Position numbers and translations under genes: made by a program. Below the pieces are notes generated by a model. The model searched no databases. It was not told the DNA's origin and saw only the letters and a program-made list of their open reading frames with translations. From the NCBI RefSeq assembly GCF_040369795.1, contig NZ_AP028955.1, positions 744,001 through 808,000 on the forward strand: a DNA stretch of 64,000 nucleotides, in the 5' to 3' direction. This document shows, in pieces, positions 52,986 to 63,256 of this stretch (its first letter is position 1; each line of letters begins with the position of its first letter). Source of the stretch: Spiroplasma_E ixodetis_B (GTDB lineage: Bacteria > Bacillota_I > Bacilli_A > Mycoplasmatales > VBWQ01).

Positions 52986-54224
52986 CTAGTTTAGATTAAT
53001 TCTATCTTCAAATTTTATCATAAAATGAGCAATTGCTGTATTTCAATTTTGAATGGGCATTGTTCATTTTTTTGTTATATTTTCAATTACTAAGTAAAAT
53101 ATTTGAAAAACTGCCATATCATTTGTAAAAACTTTTTTATTTCTAATAACTTTTCGTAATTGAATATTAACAGATTCAATAGCATTTGTTGTATAAATAA
53201 CTCTTTTGATTTCTGCATGATAACTAATAAAAACCATTAAATTATCTCAATTTTTATATCATGATTTAGCAATTTGAGGATATTGTTTATTTCATTTACT
53301 TTCAAAAGATTCTAAAGCTTGCATTGCTTGTTCTTCGCTACATGCACTATAAATTGGTTTTAAATCTGTAACTAGTGATTTTCTATGTTTGTATGAAACA
53401 TATTTTAAACTATTTCTAATTTGATGAACTATGCATAATTGATGTTCGGTTTTAGGATAAACTAATTGTATTGCTTCTGACATTTCTGTTAAATTGTCAC
53501 TACAAGCAATAAGAATATCATTTAAGCCTCGATTTTTCATTTCTGTGAAATTAGATAATCAAAACTTAGAACCTTCATTTTCACTAATTCATAAACCTAA
53601 AACATCTTTTTTACCTTCTAAATCAACTCCTAGTGCTATATAAACTGATTTGTTAATACTGCGTTTATCTTGTCGTACTTTAACTACTATACAATCAAAA
53701 TAAACAATCGGATAAACACTTTCTAATGGCCGATTTTGTCATGCTTTAACATCATCAATAACATCATCAGTAATTTGACTAATAACACTTTCGCTAATAT
53801 CAGCACCATGATATAACTCTTGTAACTGCATTCTAATATCTGATAAAGTCATGCCTTTGGCATATAATGAAAGAACTTGTTGATCAAAATCATCAAATCT
53901 TCTTTGTCTTTTTGCAAATATTACTGTCTCAAAATTACTATTACGATCTCGTGGTACATTAATCTCGATTTTACCTTGTTGGGTTATTAATTTTTTTGAA
54001 TTTATACCATTGCGAGCATTATCACTATTATTATGTTGATTTTTTTCATATCCTAAATAATTTTGCATTTCAGAATTCAACATTTTTTCAACTAATCTTT
54101 TTGTTAATTCTTTATATAAACCTCCCTCTTTAAAAACTGTTGTTAAATCTTCAGTATTTTCTAGTAATAAATCTACTGCTTTTGATATTTGATCATTATT
54201 ATTAATATTTTGTTTTTTAGACAT
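52986..54224 (-). CDS. IS256-family transposase, intact reading frame
   Basis: This 412-aa protein (code 4) is the only uninterrupted IS256 transposase here. The start MSKKQNINNNDQISKAVDLL follows GAGTGAG. Mutator-type DDE residues are in YFDCIVVKVR, CSDNLTEM and AIESVN, with the conserved QLCIVHQIRNS (Cys/His) between the second Asp and the Glu. IS5 sits 20 nt upstream of the start, separating it from the element's own left end and probably its promoter. Confidence 0.9.
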
Positions 54225-54244
54225 AAGTAACTCACTCTTTCTAT

Positions 54245-55395
54245 AGACATATTCCGTAAATAAATTTAATCAATTGTCAATAATAATATTTATAAATTTT
54301 TTAGTGTTAATAATTATAGAAGTTAATATTTTTAAAAAAATACTTTAAAAATAAATTTATATTTCAAACACAAAAATTGTTAATATTATTTTTATATTAA
54401 CTTGATAAAAATTTAAATTTTTAAAAAAATATTAAAAATATTTTTTTATTTTAATGGTTTTGTTTTATTAAAAATTTCACAAAGTAAGTTAAATCTTAAG
54501 TACATAAGTCTAAATATACTTTTTCTACATTTATTTATTAAAATTTTGAATCTTTTTAATCAAGCAAAAACATGTTCAACTTTAATTCTAATTTTTGAAA
54601 TAATTTTATTGTAGATTTTTTCTTGTTTAGTTAATTTTTTATTTTTAGTTTTTTAATTGGTAATATAGTATTTTTATAAATATTTTGTATTCCTTGATAT
54701 CCCAAATCACCAATAATTATTGTTTTTTCTGAAAATTCAAGATTTGAATTTTTTAATATTTGAAAATCATGTACTTTTCCATTATCAGCAAAAATATCAA
54801 CAATTTTTTTATTAAAAAAGTCATATATAATTTGAAATTTTATAGAAAACATTCAACTTTTACCAGAAAAATATTCTAACTGTAGTTTTTTTTAGTTGGT
54901 CTTTCAATTTCAATTTCAGTTGAATCAATTAAATAAAATTGAAATTCATTTAAATCTTCTTGTTTTTTCTCAATTTTTGATTTTCATTTTGTTTTTAAAA
55001 ACTGATAATCTTTGTCATCACTAAGTTTATTTTCTACTCAAGTAATATTTCGAAAAGAACTTGATGCACTCATTTTATATTTAATACTCATTTGGAAAAA
55101 AGTATAATATTATTTTCAGTATACTAAAGTCATCATCAATCTTTCTTCAACTGAAAGTTTATATTTTCTACCTTTACTTTTTTTTAAATTTTCTATTTCA
55201 ATTAATTTTGTTAACATTTCATCAAAATGAAAACGTTTTATACCAAAATATCTATAAAATTGTTCATTTTTTAATTTTTTTGAATTTTTAAAATTCATTT
55301 TTATCAACACCTTATTAATTTATTAATAAAGAAATTATAAAATAAATTTTAAATTATTAATTGACTTTTAAAAAATTTATTTACGGAATATGTCT
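54245..55395 (-). mobile_element. IS5-family element, complete length (1151 bp)
   Basis: Tips are intact, with TAT duplicated at 54242-54244 and 55396-55398. Inserted in the IS256 leader. Confidence 0.92.
54446..55298 (-). pseudogene. IS5-family transposase, frameshift in second half
   Basis: The first frame is essentially open (MNFKNSKKLKNEQFYRYFG) apart from TTC/TGA-type Trp changes and a Glu to stop-like change at WKEYY (TAA, ~55112). A lost T in KKTKNKK (~54651) shifts the second frame. Inactive. Confidence 0.75.
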
Positions 55396-55472
55396 TATTT
55401 ATTTAATTTTATTTACTATAATTAATTAAACATAGTTATTTTTGTAAGTTACACAGATTACTAAACATTACC

Positions 55473-56179
55473 ATTAATTGTTGTGTTAATTTAGATTTAT
55501 GAAATGTTGCATTATCTAAAACTATAATTTGTCCACGCTTTAATACTGGAATTAGTATATTTTTTACATATGATTCAAAAATTTTACTGTTGCAATGTCC
55601 TTCAAATGCTCATATTGCTTTTAATTTACCTTTATTTAGTGAACCAATTATACTCATTCTTTTTATTTTATATGCGGGTTTATTATCAAATAATCTTTTA
55701 CCTTTTTCAGATCAACCATATTTATAAAATTCATTATCATCAATTCCAGATTCATCAATATATACTAAATCTTCATTCATTATTTTAGCTATTTCTTTTA
55801 AAAAATCTTCTTGTTTATTTTTATCTCTTTGTTCATATAAAAAAGTTTTTTTATATGTATAATTTAGTTTTTTGAAATAGTTATAAACTGTTTCTTTAGT
55901 CATATCGCCAAATTTTTCAATTACTTTTTGAACTGTAACATCTTTATTTTGCGCTAAATAATTTTTTAATTAATCTAAATCCTTTATTTTGTGGCTATGT
56001 CCTTTTTGATAATTCAAAATTGGTTTTATATGCCCAGTTTCTTTTTTTCTTTTTCTTCATAAGAATAAAGTCTTTCTAGTAATATTGAACACTTTACAAA
56101 TTTCTTTAATTTTCATGTTTTTACTTTCATAGGCTTCTATTACTTTTCTTCGTAAGTCTTCACTGTATGGTTTTTGCAT
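55473..56179 (-). pseudogene. IS630-family transposase, nonsense and 3'-truncated
   Basis: The start is MQKPYSEDLRRKVIEAYESK. GAA to TAA in DLDELK (~55971), then open through YIDESGIDD to LDNATFHKS. The Glu block is missing. Confidence 0.85.
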
Positions 56180-56299
56180 AATTTAATCTTCCTAATCTAT
56201 TTTAAATATTGCTGAATTGTACTTTTAAATTCAAAAACTGTTTAAATTACATATTATTATTTTACATTATTTATAAGTAAACATTACTTTAGTTAGCTA
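55473..56299 (-). mobile_element. IS630-family element, 5' part
   Basis: The start-side tip is intact at 56299, followed by TA. The 3' part is cut at 55473 by the IS256 tip. It is inserted next to an IS1595 end. Confidence 0.88.
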
Positions 56300-56301
56300 T
56301 A

Positions 56302-56361
56302 CCTAGTTTTGAAACTATAATTTTGTGTTTGATTTAGATACATGTGGGGATAATTTCCTAG
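56302..56361 (-). mobile_element. IS1595 end fragment
   Basis: About 60 nt match the 3' end of the IS1595 at 62216-62275 in inverted orientation, ending GGGGATAATTTCC. Followed directly by TAGATA and the 59-bp palindromic repeat. Confidence 0.8.
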
Positions 56362-56364
56362 ATA

Positions 56365-56423
56365 GGCTTTTATCTCACTTTATGTGATAAAATTTAAAAA
56401 TAGTACATAAAGGGATAAAAGCC
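56365..56423 (+). repeat. 59-bp palindromic repeat, copy 1
   Basis: GGCTTTTATCTC…TTTATGTGATAAAA…TAGTACATAAAGGGATAAAAGCC forms an imperfect hairpin (outer arms GGCTTTTATC/GATAAAAGCC, inner TTTATGT/ACATAAA). An inverted copy lies at 59197-59255 beyond lon. Confidence 0.8.
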
Positions 56424-56440
56424 ATCAAAAATTAGATATT

Positions 56441-56467
56441 TTAGCAATTAAGTATTGCAAGTGCTAA
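56441..56467 (+). promoter_or_regulatory. CIRCE-like operator of lon
   Basis: TTAGCAATT-N9-AAGTGCTAA is a near-perfect CIRCE (consensus TTAGCACTC-N9-GAGTGCTAA), the HrcA repressor site. Such sites are known in front of lon and chaperone genes in mollicutes. It overlaps the -35 box of the lon promoter. Confidence 0.85.
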
Positions 56468-56483
56468 TGTTTTATATTATAAT
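56455..56483 (+). promoter_or_regulatory. lon promoter
   Basis: TTGCAA (56455-56460), 17-nt spacer, TATAAT (56478-56483). The -35 hexamer is inside the CIRCE-like operator, so HrcA binding would block it. Confidence 0.75.
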
Positions 56484-56512
56484 CCAGTTAATACATTATT
56501 TGAGGTGAGACA

Positions 56513-58897
56513 ATGAAGATAAAAAATATTACTAATATTCCAGTACTAGTAACAAGAGGAAGTTTTGTTTTCCCAACAGTTGAAATAGAACTAGAAGTTG
56601 GCAGACATAAATCAGTAGCGGCGATTAATGAATCGGTAGTTAAGTTTAATTCAGAAATTATTTTAGTTTCGCAAAAGGATCCAAAAGTAGATAATCCTCA
56701 ATTAAGTGAAGTCTACAATCATGGTACTTTGTGTAAAGTGCAAATTCAAAAAAGTCATAATGATGGTACACTTACCGTATCTTTTTATGGACAACAAAGA
56801 GTTAAAGTTTCTAAGTTTTATGATGATAAATTTTATACAGGAGATGCTGAAACTTTAGTTATTCCTAATGTTTCAAAATCATTAGAAGAAGAGTTGATCC
56901 AAAGAATTGTAAATAATTTACAACAGATTTTAGATGTTCATGGTTCAATTCCACAAGGTGTAATTAGTCAAATCACTGATGGAATGAAAGCTAGTGAAAT
57001 TATTGATAAAATGGCTCAATTTTTACCATTTTTAACTATCAATAAACGCCAAGAAATTTTACAAGAAATTGATATTAATAAACGTTTAGATTTATTATTG
57101 AAAGATATTGGTGGTCAAAAACAAGTTGGTTCCATTGAAAAGGATTTAACAGCTAAAATTAAAGATCGTATTGATGAACAACAACGTGAATATTATTTGC
57201 GAGAAAGATTGCGTGCTATTAAAGAAGAATTAGGCGAAATTGATGGTAAGTCTAATGAAATGAAACGTTATTTAGAACGTTTAGAAACAGAAGAGTTTCC
57301 TGAAGCGATCAAAACTCGTGTTAAAGAAGAAATTAGTCGTTATGAAGATATGCCACAAGCTTCAAGTGAATCAAATATAATTCGTACATACATTGATTGA
57401 ATGATGACTTTACCTTGATTTCAAAAAAGTGAAGAAATATTTGATTTAATTAATGCAAAAAAAATTCTTGATAAATATCACTATGGTTTAGAAAAAGTTA
57501 AAGAAAGAATTATTGAATATCTTGCTGTTAAAAAAATGGCTAAGGCAATGCCAGGGCAAATTATTTGTTTAGTTGGTCCTCCTGGTGTTGGTAAGACTTC
57601 TTTAGCTAAATCAATTGCTGAAGCGATGGGGCGTACTTTCGTTAAAGTTTCACTTGGTGGAGTTAAAGATGAATCTGAAATTCGTGGTCATCGTAAAACT
57701 TATATTGGTGCGATGCCAGGAAGAATTATCCAAGGTATGAAACGTGCTAAAGTTATTAATCCATTATTTTTATTAGATGAAATTGATAAAATGTCATCTG
57801 ATTATCGTGGTGATCCAGCTAGTGCTATGTTAGAAGTATTAGATCCTGAACAAAATGCTAATTTTTCAGATCATTATATTGAAGAAAATTATGATTTATC
57901 ACAAGTTATGTTTCTAGCAACAGCTAATTATATGGAAGGTATCCCTGAACCATTAAAAGATCGAATGGAAATTATTAAGCTTTCTTCATATACAGAATTA
58001 GAAAAAATTGAAATTGCAAAAAAATATTTAATTCCTCGTGTTATTGAAATTACTGGTTTGAATAATAAAATGTTAAAATTTAAAACAAATTCAATTGAAG
58101 AAATAATTAAATATTATACAAGAGAATCAGGTGTTCGACAATTAGAAAGATTATTAAATAAAATTGCTCGTAAATTTATTGTTAAACTTTTGAATAAAAA
58201 AATTAGTACTGAAGAAATTGTTGCTGATAATGTTAAATATTATTTAGGAAAACAAATTTTCGATTATACTAAAAAAGAAAATGAATCACAAATTGGAGTG
58301 GTAACTGGTCTTGCTTATACTCAATATGGTGGTGATATCTTACCAATTGAAGTAAACTACTTTAAAGGAAAAGGTAATTTAGTATTAACTGGTAAATTAG
58401 GTGAAGTTATGAAAGAATCTGCTACTATTGCTTTAGATTATATTAAAGCAAATGCTATTACTTTCAATATTCCTGATACTTTCTTTGCGGAACATGATAT
58501 TCATATCCATGTTCCTGAAGGAGCAGTGCCAAAGGATGGTCCAAGTGCTGGTATTACTTTAACAACTGCAATTATTTCTGCTCTGACAACTAGACCTGTA
58601 TCAAAAGATATTGGTATGACAGGTGAAATTACACTTCGTGGTCATGTATTACCGATTGGTGGATTAAAAGAAAAATCAATTTCTGCCCATCGTAGTGGAC
58701 TAAAAACAATTTTAATTCCAAAAGCTAATATAAAAGACTTAGAAGATATTCCAGAAGAAGTAAAGAAAAAAATAAATATTGTTTCAGTTGAATTTTATTT
58801 TGAAGTATATGATTTTATTTTTAATAAACATAAAGCAAAAATTCACCCACCTATTAATAATATTAAACCAACTTCAAGTATTATTGATGAAGGTTAA
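56513..58897 (+). CDS. lon: ATP-dependent protease Lon
   Basis: This 794-aa AAA+ serine protease degrades misfolded and regulatory proteins. It has an N-terminal substrate domain (residues ~5-200) and a coiled coil (EQQREYYLRERLRAIKEELG). Walker A GPPGVGKT is at 355-362, and Walker B LFLLDEIDKM follows. The Ser-Lys dyad is Ser678 (KDGPSAGIT) and Lys721 (GLKEKSISAH). TGA Trp codons near 57401 split it in the standard code. GAGGTGAG precedes the ATG. Heat-shock control is implied by the CIRCE-like site. Confidence 0.95.
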
Positions 58898-58936
58898 AAT
58901 CTAATTAAATTATTAATAACTATAACTTTAAAAAAG

Positions 58937-58968
58937 AAAATACTAAAAACAAGTATTTACTTTTTTTA
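58937..58968 (+). terminator. putative lon terminator
   Basis: AAATACT/AGTATTT stem with a 7-nt loop, followed within 2 nt by T7. AT-only stem, so moderately supported. The stretch 58969-59196 shows only short, frame-broken ORF debris on the minus strand (MKIITIGLFNW…) and no recognised gene. Confidence 0.55.
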
Positions 58969-59196
58969 TAAAAAAATTTTATATTTGTGATAAATTTAAT
59001 TTGCTTTTATTTGTTACAGAAAAATTAATTTCCGAATTTACAATTTTAATTATATTTTTTTTTGTTAATTCGTAATATTAGTTCATTTATTTTTAATAAA
59101 TTTTGTTGTTTAATTTCTTTGATTTTTGTTAAAATAGTTATTTTGTTTCTATTTTTTTATTTCAATTAAATAATCCAATAGTAATTATTTTCATTA

Positions 59197-59255
59197 GGTT
59201 TTTATCCCTTTATGTACTATTTTTAAATTTTATCACATAAATGGAGATAAAAGCC
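59197..59255 (-). repeat. 59-bp palindromic repeat, copy 2 (inverted)
   Basis: Inverted, almost identical copy of 56365-56423 (same length, few changes, outer arm GGTTTTTATCCC on one side). The two copies bracket lon and its CIRCE site. Confidence 0.8.
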
Positions 59256-59426
59256 TTATTTTTTCCCAATAACTTCTTATTTTTAAAAAGTGAATATATT
59301 TTATTTTTTTTCAAATAAATTTCAAATAAAAATAGAACAAATTTTAATTTAAACTAAAAATCATAAAAAAATATTTTGAATGTTATAATAGTAGTAAATA
59401 TGGATTAATTTGCATATATTATATAA

Positions 59427-59494
59427 AGCAGGAGTGGCGTTGTCTGAGAAATACCCTATAACCTGATCTAGTTAGTACTAGCGGAGGGAGACTT
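59427..59494 (+). promoter_or_regulatory. TPP riboswitch (THI element)
   Basis: Conserved pieces in order: GGAGTG, TCTGAGA, ATACCC, ACCTGATC, then AGTACTAGCGGAGGGA. These match the THI-box consensus (CUGAGA, ACCUGAUC, AGCGUAGGGA). Located 70 nt upstream of the ThiT-like gene; a TATAAT box occurs at ~59384. Confidence 0.92.
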
Positions 59495-59511
59495 TATTTT
59501 TTATATTTTAA

Positions 59512-59564
59512 AAAATGATAACTCCTTTTTGTTATGTAAGATAAATTAAAGGAGTTATCATTTT
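59512..59564 (+). promoter_or_regulatory. expression-platform hairpin covering the thiT ribosome site
   Basis: AAAATGATAACTCCTTT pairs perfectly over 17 bp with AAAGGAGTTATCATTTT. The 3' arm contains the Shine-Dalgarno AAAGGAG of the gene starting at 59568. It could act by hiding the ribosome site or, with the following T-rich stretch, as a terminator. Confidence 0.75.
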
Positions 59565-59567
59565 ATT

Positions 59568-60614
59568 ATGTTTAAAGAACAACTATTAACAACTATCAAT
59601 TATAATAAAATTAAAAGCAAACTGGGGGTAGGGATGTTAATTAAAGCATCAGCCATTTTTAGTTTAATTACTCTTTTAACATTAACAGTTGTTATTAGTA
59701 TTTTACCTGCTAGTAGTATTAATCACTTTTTTAAAGTTACTACTATTATTGGTTGACAATTTTATAGCAGTAAAATTTATTTAATATTAATTCTTTATTT
59801 ATTATTAATTTTATCAATTTTATTATCTGTTATTACATGAACAGTTAAAATAGAAGATATGCATAAAAATATTGTTATTATTACATTACTATCAATTTTT
59901 AGTATCAATCCCATTGCATTAATTTTTAATTTAATTAAACATTATCAATGACAAAAAGAAGAAACTTTTGCCATTTTAAAAAAAAGATGATGAACTAATT
60001 TTAAATTTGCATTTGGTATTAAACGATGATTAGTTATTGATTATACAATTATTGGTTTATTTACTGGCGTAACTATTGCTTGTGCTTTTATTGAACAAAA
60101 TTTATTACCAAAAATGCCATACGGCGGCGGTATTGCTATTAAATATATACCTTTAATGGTTATTAGTTATATTATTGGCTTTGCAGGTGGATGATTAACG
60201 GGTATGATTAGTGCTTTAATGTCATTATTATTTATTGGTGGTGGTTATGTTATTAATGCTTGAAGTTATTTATTAGATTATTTTTTGCCAATGACAACGC
60301 CCGCTATTATTTCGTTATTACGTTTTAATTTAAAAGCTGATAAATCAATTTTTACTTATATTAATTATTTTTTACATTGTTTTTTAGTTTGTTTAATTAT
60401 TTATTTTTGACAAACAATAGCAGGATATTTTATTTGATCACAAATTACTAATGATGACGGAAGTAAAAATATTTGATCAGGGTTTAATCCTCTTTTTTAC
60501 TCATTAGTTTACAATTTTATTCATATTTTTTTGTTTACTTATCCAATTATGCAATTAACAATACCTTTTATTTATCGTGGTTTAGTTAGTCACTATGTAG
60601 AAAGATATCGTTAG
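59568..60614 (+). CDS. thiT: ThiT-like thiamine transporter (ECF S component)
   Basis: This 348-aa protein has eight or so hydrophobic segments. The C-terminal part (residues ~160-340) resembles ThiT: GLFTGVTIACAFIEQNLLP, IPLMVISYIIGFAGGWLTGM, NAWSYLLDYFLPMTTPAIIS (compare the family LLDYPLAF block). It is longer than typical ThiT (~200 aa) because of an extra N-terminal membrane part, as in some mollicutes. It would take up thiamine with the shared ECF ATPase module, which is not in this window. The TPP riboswitch upstream independently supports the role. Many TGA Trp codons. Confidence 0.8.
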
Positions 60615-60643
60615 AATAGTAATTATAATTACTATTTCTTTTT
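60615..60643 (+). terminator. terminator after thiT
   Basis: AATAGTAAT/ATTACTATT stem directly after the stop, followed by TCTTTTTT. Between 60644 and 60900 there is a ribosome site with a five-codon ORF (MKND, 60686) that looks like gene debris, plus a small palindrome CCTAAATATTTAGG (~60872). Nothing else was seen there. Confidence 0.7.
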
Positions 60644-60900
60644 TAAATATGATTATAATATTAATTGATAGAAAGGGTGATTATAATGAAAAATGATTAA
60701 ATAATCAAAGATATGGGTGAGTAAAGTTAATAGTTATAATTTAATTTTCTTTAAATAAAAGACAACTTTAAATTATTAATTGTTGTTTATATTATATACC
60801 TTTTTATAGATTTATTCAAGTATTTTAGACTCTTATTTTAAAATTATCTAAACTAAAAATTCCTAAATATTTAGGTTAAGATTTATTAAGTTTTAACAAT

Positions 60901-61912
60901 TTAAAGTAAAAGTTTTAATTTATTAATTCTTGCTGAATTAATTAAAAGTAAATTATCAAGTACTTTATCATTATAAATTTTAGCGCCATATCATTTTAAA
61001 GATTTAACAAGATGTGATACATCACTTTCAGCACAAACTCCTTGATTTCAATTTTCTTTTTGATTTATAACGCCTTCTTTATTATTTTTAAAATATTTAT
61101 ATATTTCTTCATTTACATTATTTTCTTTTAAAAAATCTAATAATTGATAATATTCACCATTAATAAATAAATTATATGCATTTGTTAATTTTTTATTATC
61201 TACTTTTATTATAAATATATTGTAAATCAAGAAATTCATAAATTTTATTAATAAATTCTGCTTGTTTAATTCTTTGACCATTTTTAGTTTTCATATAAGT
61301 AATTTTTTTATCTTTTAAAACATTTCTACTTTTAGTAGATTTTTCTAAATCTTTACCTTTATTTGCACTAATTGTACGAATACGATTTTTTTGCTTTTTA
61401 TTATTAAATAATGAACTTATAAAACAATCATCCATATTTACAAATAATTTTTAATTTGATAATACTATCTTTTTGTCTTTTACTTTCTCAACATCTATGA
61501 TTGCATTTTTCATTACATTAGTCATATATGTTTTAGAAAAATTAGAATTTTTTACTGTATCTTGGACATCAGATTGTCTTTTACCATTACCTGAATTTTT
61601 TATTATTATATGTTCTAAACTAGTAAGTGTTCTTTTTCTTTTTTTAAGTTTTATATAATCATCTAAAGGATAGTAATATTTATTAGTTTCTAATATTAAA
61701 TAACATCTACGATAAAAATTATTTACTTTACCATATTGAGTATTTGGACTTCTGGGAGCAGTTTTAACATATTTATGTTTACTTTTATCATATATGTTGT
61801 GATATCAAAAATTATCATATTCTTCTCATATATTTGTTACATAATTAATACCATTATTTTTAATTTGATTATCAAGTTCATCATAATTAAGTTCATCACT
61901 AAAAAAATTCAT
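60901..61912 (-). pseudogene. ISLre2/UPF0236-type transposase, degenerate
   Basis: The N-terminus MNFFSDELNYDELDNQIKNN…YRRCYLILETNKYYYPLDDY is the family's opening block. A stop (61451) is followed in the same frame by LFVNMDDCFI, the first catalytic Asp region. A frame change then lies near 61200, with the central part missing. The C-terminal ENWNQGVCAESDVSHLVKSL recalls the 'C-S-A-E-G-H-V-S-H' block. About 337 codons remain of ~450. Tips not identified. Confidence 0.65.
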
Positions 61913-62036
61913 AATATTACCCTCACTCAATTATTAATTTTGATTTGATTATAGTTTTATTAAAAATAAAATGTTGTAATAAGATAATTTCTAAAATGTT
62001 ATAATTAAGATATAAGTTTTAAAATAAGGTGATAAT

Positions 62037-62124
62037 ATGTCAGCAAAAAGAAAAGAATTAGGTAATTATAAAGAAAAAATAAATGAATATTTTAGAGATA
62101 ATAAAAATGTTCCAACTAGAATGA
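62037..62124 (+). pseudogene. 5' end of an unknown gene, cut by IS630 remnant
   Basis: AAGGTGATAAT precedes MSAKRKELGNYKEKINEYFR DNKNVPTRMTK (in pieces). The frame is cut by an IS630 end. Lys/Glu-rich and unrecognised. Its good ribosome site suggests it was a real gene start. Confidence 0.45.
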
Positions 62125-62192
62125 CAAAAACTGTTTAAATTACATATTATTATTTTACATTATTTATGAGTAAACATTACTTTAGTTAGCTA
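62125..62192 (-). mobile_element. IS630 end fragment
   Basis: The last ~68 nt of the start-side IS630 end, tip at 62192 followed by TA. No coding sequence. Confidence 0.8.
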
Positions 62193-62193
62193 T

Positions 62194-62210
62194 AAATGGA
62201 GATAAAAGCC
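62194..62210 (-). repeat. 59-bp palindromic repeat, partial copy 3
   Basis: AAATGGAGATAAAAGCC matches one end of the repeat bracketing lon. It is cut by IS630 and directly joined to TATCTAG and an IS1595 end, the same junction seen at 56352-56370. Confidence 0.6.
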
Positions 62211-62327
62211 TATCTAGAAAATTATCCCCACATGTATCTAAATCGAACACAAAATTATAGTTTCAAAACTAGGTATTTTATTGAATTCATATGCAGATTC
62301 TTTTGCATATAAATGAATATTGTGTTT

Positions 62328-63061
62328 TTAAACTTTTATGTGTGTTCGGAAAGTTCGTCGGATGTGTTTTCATGCAGATTCAATCTGGTTTGTATTCACA
62401 CCTGTTGATGACACATACCCAACTGCATGATTTACGATTTCATGTTTGTGATAGAAGTTTTTAAAACTTCCATATCCCTTACAAGAATCCGTAAATAGAC
62501 AACAACCAGTAGAAATGTGTTTCAATGCAAATCATAAAAGGTTTTTCTCATCTACTTTTTTCAATACTTTCACAATTAGTTTGTTGCTGTTTTTCTCATA
62601 AACTCCAACAATCAAGGTTTTAAAAAACAAGGATCTTCCTTGTTTTTTAAAACCTACATGTGAAAGATACATTTCATCCATCTGTGCTGTGCAATCATCA
62701 ATGAACCCTGCATCTTGATTCCAAATTCTAGTTCTGATTTCATGGCCCATTCTTCAAGCTGTTTTATATGTCACGCCCAATTCCCTTGCGACATCTGTTT
62801 ATGGTATACCATGCTTTGTGTTTATTCATCTAAAGATGAGATAAAACCAAGATGTCAAAGGTGTTTGTGACTTGTGAAAAATGGTGTCATAAAGAATACT
62901 AAATGTTTGATGACATTTCAAACATCTTATTCTTCTCAAATCAGAAACATTCAAACTATAAGAAGCACACCTGATACATTTCATTACTTTCAACTTCGCT
63001 ATATATTTCAAACAATCGTTTTCATTTTGAAATATGCTATTGAAAAATTATTTCAATTCAT
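62328..63061 (-). pseudogene. IS1595-family transposase, frameshift and nonsense
   Basis: An extra base near the start (~63047) shifts the first codons. TCA to TAA in GIPSTDVAR (~62799) adds a stop. Otherwise it has the zinc ribbon CIRC/CLKC, AQMDEMYL, FTDSCKGYG and the complete C-terminus NTNQIESAWKHIRRTFRTHI. It carries the second covarying inverted repeat. Confidence 0.85.
62615..62655. repeat. perfect inverted repeat inside IS1595 transposase (copy 2)
   Basis: 19-nt arms (AGGTTTTAAAAAACAAGGA and complement) with loop TCT lie at the same codons as 3218-3258. Three bases in each arm differ from copy 1, yet pairing is perfect. The protein here is GFKKQGRSLFFKTL. Confidence 0.9.
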
Positions 63062-63099
63062 TTTTTCCTCGACACTAGTACATGTGGGGATAATTTCCT

Positions 63100-63180
63100 T
63101 TTTAAATTTAGAAAATTATATAAGAGAAATTAGATTATCACACTATAGACTAGGTTTAGTAGATCAACATATTAACATTT
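63100..63180 (+). pseudogene. short chromosomal fragment between IS1595 and IS3
   Basis: An 80-nt open stretch reads LNLENYIREIRLSHYRLGLV DQHINI (in pieces) with no start or stop. It is probably an internal piece of an unrecognised gene. Confidence 0.35.
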
Positions 63181-63256
63181 TGGATGGGTTACACTTTATT
63201 GGACACTAATTACGTAGATAAGTGAACAAATTAGTTAAAAGAAAGGAATTATAATT

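Larger units (their letters stand above)
52947..55472 (-). mobile_element. IS256-family element with IS5 in its leader
   Basis: The ends are GAGGCTTTTTAAAAATCTG at 52947 and …TAGTAATCTGTG tip at 55472, with IS5 (54245-55395) between promoter-side tip and start codon. Without IS5 it is 1372 bp. The flanking 8-mers do not match and the flanking IS630 pieces are in opposite orientations, so the site was rearranged. Confidence 0.9.
62216..63099 (-). mobile_element. IS1595-family element, full length (~0.88 kb)
   Basis: Both ends carry GGAAATTATCCCCACATGTA-like inverted repeats (left end AAAATTATCCCCACATG). The target duplication is not evident. Confidence 0.85.

Noticed and set aside
56513..57400. 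Lon as a truncated protein stopping at TGA
   Set aside because: TGA is Trp here; the frame continues to a normal C-terminus with the Ser-Lys dyad. The same applies to pepA, pepF, parE, parC, gapN, ldh and holA.
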